A stretch of 64,000 bases of DNA from Urophycis tenuis (lineage: Eukaryota > Chordata > Actinopteri > Gadiformes > Phycidae): assembly GCA_036785325.1 (NCBI GenBank), contig JAXIVH010000306.1:5001-69000 (forward strand), read 5' to 3'. A program made the translations under genes and the position numbers. Numbering within the stretch: position 1 is the first letter of the stretch; the number at the start of each line of letters is the position of its first letter. Under the pieces are notes generated by a model. It saw nothing but the letters and a program-made list of their open reading frames with translations. It made no database searches and had not been told where the DNA came from. Below are positions 22,652 through 30,459 of the stretch, one piece after another.

Positions 22652-23700
22652 ATACTCTGTGGCGCCTACTGTTTGTAGCTTTCATTCTATTTTCTTACAT
22701 TCTAGCTTTCATCTCGGACAGTTTGCTTTCAAGCAATAGAAACATATGCAACCATGACCCACAACAATGTGTGTCGAAACCATGACAACGCCTCCGGGGG
22801 CATTCCTCCTGACCGGTTGAGGTGCTGCGTGCGTCCCTTGGGGGTCATGTGCGACAGGTTCCGGTGGCAGAGCTGACAGAAGAACAAGCCTTGGTCCTCC
22901 AGGGCCTCTGCGTCCAGGTCCTGGGCCGCCTGCCGGTCCAGGTCCTGCTGCAGCCAGAGGGCCAGAGCAGCATGGCTGGCCCCAGGCTCTGCTTCAGGCA
23001 TGTCTGGCAAAACAAAGAGGAAGAGTTGGAAGATGTGATCCAACAATAGAGGTTTGACAATAGGGGATTACGGTTGCTGAATTGTGTCCACCTATTCAAC
23101 AAGGGATAGGGAAATTATGATGCTTGCTGTGATGTTCCCCAAGCAGAAATACAACACGAATGCGGCAACAAGGGGAGAGAGATAATAATTAGAGCTGCTT
23201 GGGTAAGTGTGTGCCAAGATCCTGAAACATATAAGATGACGGCACAACAATACTCTTTGGCGGTTCAGTGTCTTCTGACCTTTTCTTTTTGGCTGCTTGG
23301 CGACATCGTCCAGCCCGTCGTTGTGGACTAGCACCTGAGGGCTGGCCCTCTTAAACTGCTGCATTCGCAGCAGCACTTTGTCTTTAGCCCGTTGGCTTCC
23401 TTCAACAACGTCCCCTGCTTCAACTGAATCCGTGGGCCCAAGTAGCCCACCATCACCCGCATTCCACCGCGCATTCTCATTGACCAGAATGTGTTCGTCT
23501 GGACGTGCTGTGGCCCACTCGGCTCCCGGCTTGGATTCCGAATCAGCGACCTTTTTTTTCCGCGGCTTCTTGGTTGGATCGGCCTGGCTGGAAGGCTGGG
23601 ACTCGGCCTTTCTTGAGCACACAGTATCTCCTGCTTTCCTACGAACTCGTTTTAGCAATTTCGAACAGATGTCTGCGAAGTCCTGATCCGAGTCGTCCAT
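12797..23700 (-). CDS. slx4: SLX4 (BTBD12), scaffold of structure-specific nucleases (13 exons)
   Basis: Exons, 5' to 3': 23700-23280, 23003-22814, 22563-22318, 21976-21762, 21616-21315, 20813-20477, 20293-20121, 19546-19400, 19040-18853, 18474-16061, 14212-14113, 13729-13424 and 13208-12797. They keep phase throughout (5451 bases, 1816 residues), close to human SLX4. SLX4 docks SLX1, MUS81-EME1 and XPF-ERCC1 in the nucleus for crosslink repair and Holliday-junction resolution. Domains in order: two UBZ4 zinc fingers (CQLC..H..C near residue 185, CPIC..H..C near 235), a BTB domain at about 640-730 (exons 8-9), a SAP-like motif at about 1560-1600 (exons 11-12), and the C-terminal SLX1-binding helices. 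It is rich in coding tandem repeats, described separately. Confidence 0.95.
13852..13985 (-). repeat. Perfect 19-bp palindrome and LINE 3' tail in SLX4 intron 11
   Basis: 'ccgtctctttagatagata' (13852-13870) is perfectly inverted at 13879-13897 with an 8-base loop. It is followed by a minus-strand L2/Rex1-like tail ('cccagcttgggatcaata' read in reverse). Confidence 0.65.
14228..14396 (-). repeat. tRNA-headed SINE in SLX4 intron 10
   Basis: Read on minus, it has a tRNA-like head with A box 'tagctcagtgggtagag' and B box 'ggttcgatccc'. It ends in the teleost tail 'gtaagtggctttggacaaaa'. The same family occurs at 45904-46070. Confidence 0.75.
14440..16025. repeat. ~28-bp minisatellite in SLX4 intron 10
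   Basis: Units built on 'aatactaaaacatgtctta' then 'tactgtaac'. There are dozens of copies, with variants drifting along the array. A LINE fragment (15182-15740) splits it. Confidence 0.92.
15182..15740 (-). mobile_element. 5'-truncated Rex3/RTE-like LINE fragment
   Basis: On minus it encodes the end of a reverse-transcriptase ORF ('AEMSFLRRVSGLSLRDR', 'MPPGRLPGEVFRARPSGRR', 'RTRWRDYVSRLAWERLGIP'). It ends in a (ggat)n-type tail, seen as 'atccatccatcc' on plus. It sits inside the minisatellite. Confidence 0.8.
16061..18474 (-). CDS. slx4: SLX4 exon 10: long disordered central exon with coding minisatellites
   Basis: A single 2414-base exon that starts 'RFDLEELQHLCRLYQEE' and is dominated by acidic, Ser/Pro and Arg-rich low-complexity sequence. 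It holds three coding tandem repeats: GDTGPQ-type (about 18360-18420), SRASP-type (about 17766-17829) and SPRSQ-type (about 17446-17551). Human SLX4 also has a very long exon here. The partner-binding motifs I would expect (for MUS81) could not be pinned down by eye. Confidence 0.85.
18853..19546 (-). CDS. slx4: SLX4 exons 8-9: BTB dimerisation domain
   Basis: Exon 8 (19546-19400) encodes 'MSDVQVQVDSGDVYFVHSFM' and 'ARCPLLAQM'. Exon 9 (19040-18853) encodes 'EIPGEAVLALLQYLYTG'. Together they form a BTB/POZ fold, which mediates SLX4 self-association and nuclear foci. Confidence 0.9.
19043..19158. repeat. Tandem duplication beside the SLX4 exon 9 acceptor
   Basis: A segment of about 56 bases starting 'gagaccagcacaacatggtgg' minus its last base occurs twice in direct tandem, immediately upstream of exon 9. 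Copy differences are few. Confidence 0.75.
19244..19306. repeat. (TA)n inside a perfect palindrome
   Basis: 'aaaaagattgatgatata' is followed by about 30 bases of TA repeat and then the exact inverse 'tatatcatcaatcttttt'. The whole segment is one palindrome of about 60 bases in SLX4 intron 8. Confidence 0.8.
21010..21182. repeat. SINE fragment in SLX4 intron 5
   Basis: Contains the shared teleost tail 'gacgcttttatccaaagcga', then a block ending 'attccaattgctaggttaac'. That block recurs at 45690-45845. Confidence 0.6.
22010..22076. repeat. Small tandem repeat, four copies of ~20 bp
   Basis: Four direct copies of 'ggtttagagaggaccact' in SLX4 intron 3. Confidence 0.85.
22318..23003 (-). CDS. 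slx4: SLX4 exons 2-3: tandem UBZ4 ubiquitin-binding fingers
   Basis: Exon 2 (23003-22814) carries FFCQLCHRNLSHM, with its His and final Cys completed across the splice (HLNR-CLDE). Exon 3 (22563-22318) carries DCPICGKKF...HLKRCS. In SLX4 the first finger binds K63-linked ubiquitin and recruits the complex to crosslinks. The intron between them holds a (GA)n tract at about 22583-22648. Confidence 0.9.
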
Positions 23701-23964
23701 GAAATGCAGCTTTCTCAGGGGATCTAAACCTTCCCCGTGTCTTGACTTCGGAGTGGAGCTGCTATCTGCTCATGGTAGCGTTACACGAACGGGGAGATCT
23801 TACTTTACTGGACATGGTTTCCACTCCAGGATCTTAGCCTCGCAGTGAGTCCGGCTAATTAAGCAGATAACGATGATTCATAGAAACGTATTCAGTTTGC
23901 AAAAAATGCATAGCGGTAGTTTGTTTTCAAGGCTCTTGTTTGACCGCTTCATTTCGCATTTCCT

Positions 23965-23989
23965 GTCACGTGACAGTTCCTTGACGTCA
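23965..23989 (-). promoter_or_regulatory. Probable SLX4 promoter elements: E-box and CRE
   Basis: About 265 to 290 bases upstream of the SLX4 ATG are a palindromic E-box 'gtcacgtgac' (23965-23974) and a full CRE 'tgacgtca' (23982-23989). They lie between SLX4 and the end of the upstream TAZ2 gene. The placement fits a promoter; function is inferred. Confidence 0.45.
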
Positions 23990-24370
23990 TGTGATCTAAA
24001 TGAAGCGACATGTGATCTCTTGGCCGAGAACTTTCCCTAACTCCCTATCTTTTCTGTTGCACACAGTTGATTAAATATGTATATATGTGTGATTAAATAT
24101 GATTAAATACGAATATGTAACATTTCAAATAACTCGTACCACACCCTATACATATGCATGCCTAGCCTACATACAGCCGATCTATTCCACAAATACAAGT
24201 GTTGGCCAGCCCTTGTTGACAAAAACCTCTCGAAGTCACGCCACCCAGCCGCCGAGATACGCTGAATTCTGAAAGGCTCAATCTCAAGCATTGCAACGTT
24301 GACAATATTGTTACAACCTAATTAAATCACTAGAGGGAGGCCACCAGTTACAAGTAAACACATGTGTGCT

Positions 24371-24376
24371 TTTATT
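24371..24376 (-). promoter_or_regulatory. Polyadenylation signal of the TAZ2-only gene
   Basis: AATAAA on the minus strand, about 147 bases after the stop codon at 24523-24525. This is a normal distance for a short 3' UTR. Confidence 0.6.
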
Positions 24377-24522
24377 TTTTTGAAATGAAAAGATAAAAGT
24401 GTACAACAGAGTGAATGAATGAAAGGAGGGTGGTCTGTAAAGCAACAGGAACCAATCCCAACACAAAGCAAACCCAAACCACACAAACTGGGAAAGCCAG
24501 AATGATGGGAAGCTACAAGGTG

Positions 24523-26775
24523 TTAGGCTGGCATCCTCCTCCTCCTCCTCATCCTCTGGGCCTGCTGCAGCCGGTGCTGCAGCTGCTGCTGACGCAGCTT
24601 GTGCTTGATGTTGAGGCAGAAGGGGACGGGGCACTTGTTCTCCTGGCAGTGCTTGGCGTGGTAGCAGCACAGGGCGATCAGCTGCTTGCACACCGGGCAG
24701 CCGCCGTTGGTCTTGCGCTTACAGACCTTGGTGTGCTGCACCACGCGCTTCATCTTCTGGCAGGACGGCAGCGAGCAGTTGGCGTTGCGACACTGGCAGG
24801 CGTGCACCAGCGACTGGATGCAGCGCTGGATGCTCAGATGCCGGCTGTGGGCAGTGCACTCCTGTGGGCAGTGTCAGGACAGTTGCAGTCCAAAGAGCAC
24901 ATTTCTGGGACTTACAAGATGTATGCACAATATGTAGCTAACCTAAAACTACCTTGACTAACCCTAACTCTAAACATAACCATCGCTAACCTAATACCTA
25001 CACTTAACCATTGCTAACCTCATACCAAAACTTATTAACTACTACTTAATCAACCAGCTACAATTAGATATTTATTTGTGTAGACCTATTTTTTCTGTGG
25101 ATTGTGATATTGCAAATTGAGCCCCAAAAGGAAACGTTTCCTTTGCATTAATAAAATCCAAGCAGTTGATAACATTACTGCCACTTGGACATGTCCGGGT
25201 CATTTCAAACAGGCCCCTGCCTCAGGAGTACCGCAGCCTCATCGTGTCAAACAAACAGGTGTCGTCACAGAGGACGTCCATCTTCATTAGTCTATGGTTT
25301 ATTGATGCTGTTGTCCAACACTTAAATCCTAGTTTAAATATAATCAGTGTTATATACTTTTAGTCTTGATTTGATCTTGAACAGTTCATCTACAATGTTG
25401 CCTGGACATTCGACCGAGGACTACATTTTTTCTATGCACAAGCAAAAACGCGTTATTAACCACTGCATTTGCCTAGCCTACAAATTCATGGTTATATATA
25501 GTATTCATTTGGGATTAAACCGCTGAATTGAGAGCCACGATACAGGATTACATTTCAGAGGCGCAACAGAGCTCAGAATAGTTTTTTTTAATTTCGATGA
25601 ATTCATCTAAAACTTGGATTTACTAAACATGTCAATGGCTGGACTACGGTTGATACATAACCCTCCCATGTCCCCTGCAGCGAGCCTCACCCAGCTGTCA
25701 GTGGAGCACCTGCGGACCTCCCCATGCTCCTCCCCATGCTCCTCCCCATGCTCCTGGTCCTGGTCGGGCTCCGGGGGGGCCCTCACTGCCGGAGGTCCAG
25801 GGACGTCTCACAGGGAAAGAGTGGAAACACAGGAGGAACACAACGGTTTAACTCCATCTGCTGTAAAAACTAGGCCTGCACGATTAATCGAATTTTCATC
25901 ATCATCGCGATGTGAACGTTTGCGATAAACACATCGCAAAAAGTTGGTCTGAAATGCAATAAGTTTGCCACGCACAAACTTAAACTCGGGCCATCCTTCA
26001 AAATATTCTGGTTTGCCATAACCCGACCGACCCTGTCAATTTAGGACCGACCCAAATATATATATTTTTTTCTTTTTACTCCGACCGACTTGACGGTTGT
26101 AAACTTGCGTTAAGACTGACCGTTGTTTTTTTTTTTTTACTTTTCAAACAACTAAATGCAAAATAAAACCCTATTAATTATATTTTAGTTGCCTACATAC
26201 ACACGTAGGCTACCTTCTTTCTTTTATATTCGCTTCATTTCATCAATGGTTCGTGTCTGTTATGATGGCTTCGGCTGCAGTAAAAAAAATGTTTGCGGTC
26301 ACCGTTCAAAGTTATAGAAGGCTATAGTTATAACTTTGGGTTCAGGCACCGTAGCAATACATATAAAAATGCATTGAAATATCTTGACACCGCTATAACG
26401 TGACGTGTGGACGGTCAAGGAGACCACTAAACGTTTACGGGTTGGAGAGGCAGTCAGTATGCTGTATGCTGTTGAACACGAGTGATATAAAACTACGTTG
26501 TGAACTAACCTCATCCTTTGAACACAAACACGAACATGACAATTATCGCAACTCATATCGTCATCGCAATATTGAACAGTGATCGCAAATCGCACATTTT
26601 GCTGATATCGTGCAGGCCTAGTAAAGAACTACAACTTTTGTGGACACCCCTGACGAAACACTAAACTAACTCAAACTATCCTGTAGGAACCTATGTAGAC
26701 TGATCATATCCTACCAAGAGGTTTAGGAACAATAAATATCATATTACCTTCGATTTCCCTCGAGGCACTGTCCAT
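24523..26775 (-). CDS. Unrecognised TAZ2-only zinc-domain protein derived from CREBBP (three exons)
   Basis: Exons 26775-26748 (ATG, nine codons plus one base), 25806-25691 and 24861-24523 join in phase with GT/AG borders to 160 codons plus a stop. Residues 1-48 are acidic, with three EHGE-type repeats. From residue 49 the sequence reads ECTAHSRHLSIQRC, then a full TAZ2 domain with its Cys/His zinc sites (HACQCRN..CSLPSC, HTKVC..CPVC, HAKHC..CPVPFC) and a basic end 'RMRRRRRMPA'. TAZ2 of CREBBP/p300 binds transactivation domains such as p53, E1A-type ligands and STAT1. Here it stands alone, without bromodomain, acetyltransferase or ZZ. The TAZ2 exon is almost identical to part of the last CREBBP exon. 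I do not recognise this as a described gene. A pseudogene or assembly duplicate is the alternative; in-phase splice sites, a polyA signal and a promoter argue against it. Confidence 0.6.
25871..26620. mobile_element. Non-autonomous hAT-like element in intron 1 of the TAZ2 gene
   Basis: Terminal inverted repeats 'taggcctgcacgat' (25871-25884) and its inverse (26607-26620) enclose about 750 bases with no transposase. The flanks 'gtaaaaac' and 'gtaaagaac' look like an imperfect 8-base target duplication. Confidence 0.65.
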
Positions 26776-26841
26776 GATCCTACCAGGAATGACTTTGTAG
26801 AGAATGCCCCAGGAGGACAACAAACAGTCTCTAAACAAACC

Positions 26842-26904
26842 GAAAGTGAAAGAGGTGTTGCAAGATATGCAATAGGACGCGGTGTGCGCATGCGTGGGCG
26901 GGGC
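26842..26904 (-). promoter_or_regulatory. ISRE-like, NRF1-like and GC-box motifs upstream of the TAZ2 gene
   Basis: GAAAGTGAAA at 26842-26851 matches the IRF/ISRE consensus GAAANNGAAA, 67 bases upstream of the start codon. An NRF1-like 'tgcgcatgcg' (26885-26894) and a GC box 'gggcggggc' (26896-26904) follow. No TATA box is seen. The hAT element begins 39 bases further upstream. Confidence 0.5.
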
Positions 26905-26943
26905 ATGAGGAAATAGGCAAGGAGAAACTAGAGTACTATAGAG

Positions 26944-29900
26944 CAGGGGTTCTTAACCTTTTTGACCCTGAGGCCCAATTTTTTCAGTGCAGTGGCCGGG
27001 GCCCATTAAATATTAACACCGTAGTTAATTGATCTCACTCATTTGTATTCAATAATAGATCAAATCCATGTACAGTTTAACAAGCTAAAACCTTAAGTAG
27101 TTAAGTTAAATAAATAATACAATGACATGATAAAATGTGATCAAGATTTGTATGAAACTTTCATTAACTTTTGCTGATAATTCATGGAACAAGAAATACA
27201 AGAAGAAAAATTCATAAATTTGAACAGTTTAGTCTGCAACAAATACATTTGTAAGATTTTACATTTAACAAAAAATGGAATAATCAATCAATCAATAAAA
27301 AAAGGTGGTGATAAAATAAAAGCATTCAAATATATATATTAATAATTATATTATATAATTAATTATAGAATATATATTTATATTATATAATATATATTTT
27401 TGAATTAAATAAATAAACTCTAAATAAAATTGAAATAAAGTGCAAATGACTATAGCCTTATAATAAGCAGATTCATTTAACAATTGCAGCAGTTTTCATC
27501 TTTGCATGGCAGAACCAGATGTTGCTCTTTATATCTTGAACAACAAACAAACAACCAAATCAACGAACAGTAAAAACAGTAATTTTTTAACAAGCTACAA
27601 CTTCTTTTTTTATATTCAACTCTTAATGGGACACTTGGGCCTGCCTCTGAGACACAATCAGATCTAATCTGGGTGGAATGGGGGAAAGGCTCACTCTCAA
27701 AGTAGCCTCCAGCGTTGTTCTGAGTCTGTTTCGGGCTTTGGTTTTAGTTGTGGCCACAATGGAGAACCCTGATTCACACAGGTATGTAGTTGTGAATGGA
27801 GAAGGAGTTTCACAGCCCTCAGTGCAAGACATGGGTACTCCTTTGAGACAGCAATCCAGAAGGAGCCCAGGTCTAGTTTGCCCCACTGCAATTTTAAAGT
27901 GCTGTCGGTGGAAACTTCCAGAAGCTGTGATTACAGATGTGAGGGCAAAGCAACATCATTTTCAGTGGGATCCACAGAAAATGGGTCCAAAATCCACAAG
28001 TGTCCCTCTCTGGGATCCTCAGGAAAGTACTCATCAAATTTCTCTGCCAGTTGTGAGAGGTGCTGAGAGACTGAGTCACTGATCATCATCTGAGGGCAGT
28101 TTTCCAAAATGTCAGACAAAAGTGGAAACATGTCCATCCTCTTTTCCTGGGCCCTCTTTGTCCACAAAGCAAGTTTCCTCTTGAAAGCTTGAACTTTGTC
28201 TGCAACAAAAAATATGTTGCTGTTTCTTCCTTGAAGAGAGATGTTCAGCTGGTGCAATAGTGAAAAAATGTCACAGAGGTAGGCAAGTTTTGCTGTGAAC
28301 TTTGTGTCGGCATAGTAATGTGCAAAGGGAGATTTTTTCTCAGTGAGGAAAGTGAAGACCTCATTCTTCAGTTCAAACAAACGCTTGAGGACCAGTCCCC
28401 TTGAGAGCCATCTCACTTCACTGTGATAGAGCAGCCTGACATGATCTGCGTCCATGTCCTCACAAAGCTTGGCAAAACATCTGGAGTTCACAGCATTGTT
28501 TTTAATGAAGTTGATTGTTTTCACACATATAGTCATAACTTCGTGGAACTTTGGTGACATCTTTTTCGCTGCAAGGCTTTCACGGTGGAGAAAACAGTGT
28601 ATCCATTTAGCTTCTGGTGCACGCTCCAGTATCTGGCTGATGACACCGTGATGCCTGCCAGTCATTGACGCTGCGCCGTCACTACACACCCCGACACAGT
28701 TCTGCCAGTCCAGGCCATTCTCAGTGAAGTAGTTATCCATGCAGCGGAAACATTCCTGAGCCGTAGCTCGTGTTGGTAGCTCTCCACAGAACAGTATGTC
28801 TTCGTGCAAACTACTGTCCCAGCGATAGCGAACAAAAACCAACAGCAGTGCAGCATTTGTGACATCCGTGGACTCATCCATTTGCAAAGAGAAAAATTTA
28901 CTACTTTTTATTCTTTCAAGAAGTTGCTGCTGTATGTCTGAGGCCATGTCCGCGATACAGTGACTCACAGTGTCGTTGGAGAGTGGGATGGTCAGCAGCT
29001 TCTTTGCAGCAGCCTCTCCGATCATCTCACGGCACATATCCACAGCGGCAGGGAGAATCAATTCCTCCGCTATGGTGAATGGTTTCTTACTCTGTGCCAC
29101 ACGTCTGGCTACGAGGTAGCTTGCTTTCAGTGCACATTTAGAGTTGCCAGTCAGTGACACAATAGATTTTTTCTGTATCTGCAGCCCATTTTCTTTTCTC
29201 TTAAAATATTCTACCGGCTTTCCCACGAGCGTCGGATGCTTGGTCTCTAGGTGCCGCTGTAGCTTCGAGGGCTTTAAAGCTTCATTGGATAGCGTCAGCC
29301 CACACTCCACACACTGGGCTCTCGGCTCTTCCTCACTACCCCCGTTCACAAATCCATATCGAATGAATTCGGGATTGTACTTACGCACACATTTGTTTTT
29401 TTGGGGGGGTCCAGCACCACTTTTATCTTCATTTTTTCGCTTTAAAAACTTCTCCATCATTAAGCTGTGTTCGAAAAGTGCACTCATTCACTCGCTCACG
29501 GACACTCGGGATGACGTTCGGTTGCCATGACAATGCCGCAAGCTTGCGCTCGAGACGCTTAAGTCGCTCGAGTCGCTCGAGACGCACAAACATGGCAGTT
29601 GAAATTGAAAGAATGGTCTATCTGAGCAACTTATGTATATTCAGTTACAATTTGGCATATTATGTAAAACCTATTCGTTACTCAAACGCTGAAGGTGAGC
29701 GCTGTACTTGTTGTGCTTAAGCGATGGGGAAAAAAACGCGTGTATTAACGCTATCAGCTGATCGCGACGAAGCGTGTTTGTCAGAGTGATAGAGAAACAA
29801 GGCGGGGCAAGGGGATGGATGATATTAAGTTTTAATTTGATGATGAGGTGCTGAAGGAGTCTTTCAGAAGGAGCACGGCGCATCACTTCAGCACAGAGCA

Positions 29901-30275
29901 GACACAGAGCAGACCGGTTATATCGTGATTATGCGTCAATTCGCGAGATCTCGTGCGCCCTCGGACAGCTGTCACAACAGGCGGACCCGCAACGGAGCGG
30001 AGCACGGACGGAACCAGTGTGTGTTGACGGAGTTGGAGTACGCAGCCGTTCCGTAGCGGAGCGGATCTGCAGCCGTTCCGCATCCAGTGGATTATCGGCG
30101 TTAGGAATCCGCGCATACACATTAATTAACATCTCTGGTGGTGTATTCAGTTGATAACCTATGCAGTCCCGCGGCCCAAGCGGCCCACAGGTGCAAAACT
30201 GAAAGTTTTTTGCGGCCCACTAGTTGGCGCTCGCGGCCCAACTATGGGCCGCGGCCCTATGGTTAAGAAAGGCTG
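26944..30275 (-). mobile_element. hAT transposon with 8-bp target duplications
   Basis: Ends 'caggggttcttaacc' (26944-26958) and, inverted, 'cagcctttcttaacc' (30261-30275). The flanks are a perfect 8-base duplication 'ctatagag' (26936-26943 and 30276-30283), diagnostic for hAT. It is about 3.3 kb and carries one transposase gene on the minus strand. The 5' portion (26960-27620) is AT-rich non-coding sequence. Confidence 0.85.
27623..29487 (-). pseudogene. hAT transposase with BED finger, frameshifted near the C-terminus
   Basis: A 518-codon open frame (29487-27931) starts 'MSALFEHSLMMEKFLKRK'. It has a BED-type zinc finger (CVECGLTL...HLETKHP, residues about 58-85) and RNase H-like acidic motifs (QMDESTDVTNAA, CSDGAASMTGRHHGV). 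The C-terminal dimerisation segment ('YLCESGFSIVATTKTKARNR') lies in a different frame at 27886-27623, so one or more frameshifts near 27900 separate it. It resembles ZBED/SCAND3-like hAT proteins of fish. The upstream frame is otherwise unbroken, suggesting fairly recent activity. Confidence 0.8.
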
Positions 30276-30314
30276 CTATAGAGAGAGCGGAGAAGTTGGT
30301 ATACAGTCAGGGCG

Positions 30315-30459
30315 GCTTCAAAACTCACAAGTGTAAGGAAAAAGTTAGTGAACTCAACACTCTATCTAATTTCAAGTATTCAATTATTCCAGTTGTCAAT
30401 ACATTTCGAGGGAGTGTTGAATTCACTAACCTTTTCCTTACACTTGTGAGTTTTGAAGA
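30315..30459. repeat. Long inverted repeat, ~47-bp arms
   Basis: The arm starting 'cttcaaaactcacaagtg' (about 30316) is inverted at about 30410-30459, with few mismatches, around a spacer of about 47 bases. The spacer and the start of the right arm recur in direct orientation at about 32882-32935. Confidence 0.75.

Noticed and set aside
22249..22653. A minus-strand frame with a long Leu-Ser repeat
   Set aside because: It is the (GA)n tract in SLX4 intron 2 read through into exon 3.
24523..24861. The TAZ2 segment as simply a dead fragment of CREBBP
   Set aside because: The frame is open, the acceptor is good, phase matches two upstream exons and a polyA signal follows. A pseudogene or assembly duplicate is still possible and is reflected in the confidence.
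25204..25290. Possible extra exon of the TAZ2 gene on minus (frame reading MDVLCDDTCLFDTMRLRYS)
   Set aside because: The frame stops after 19 codons, and the gene model is in phase without it. It may be a cryptic or unused exon.
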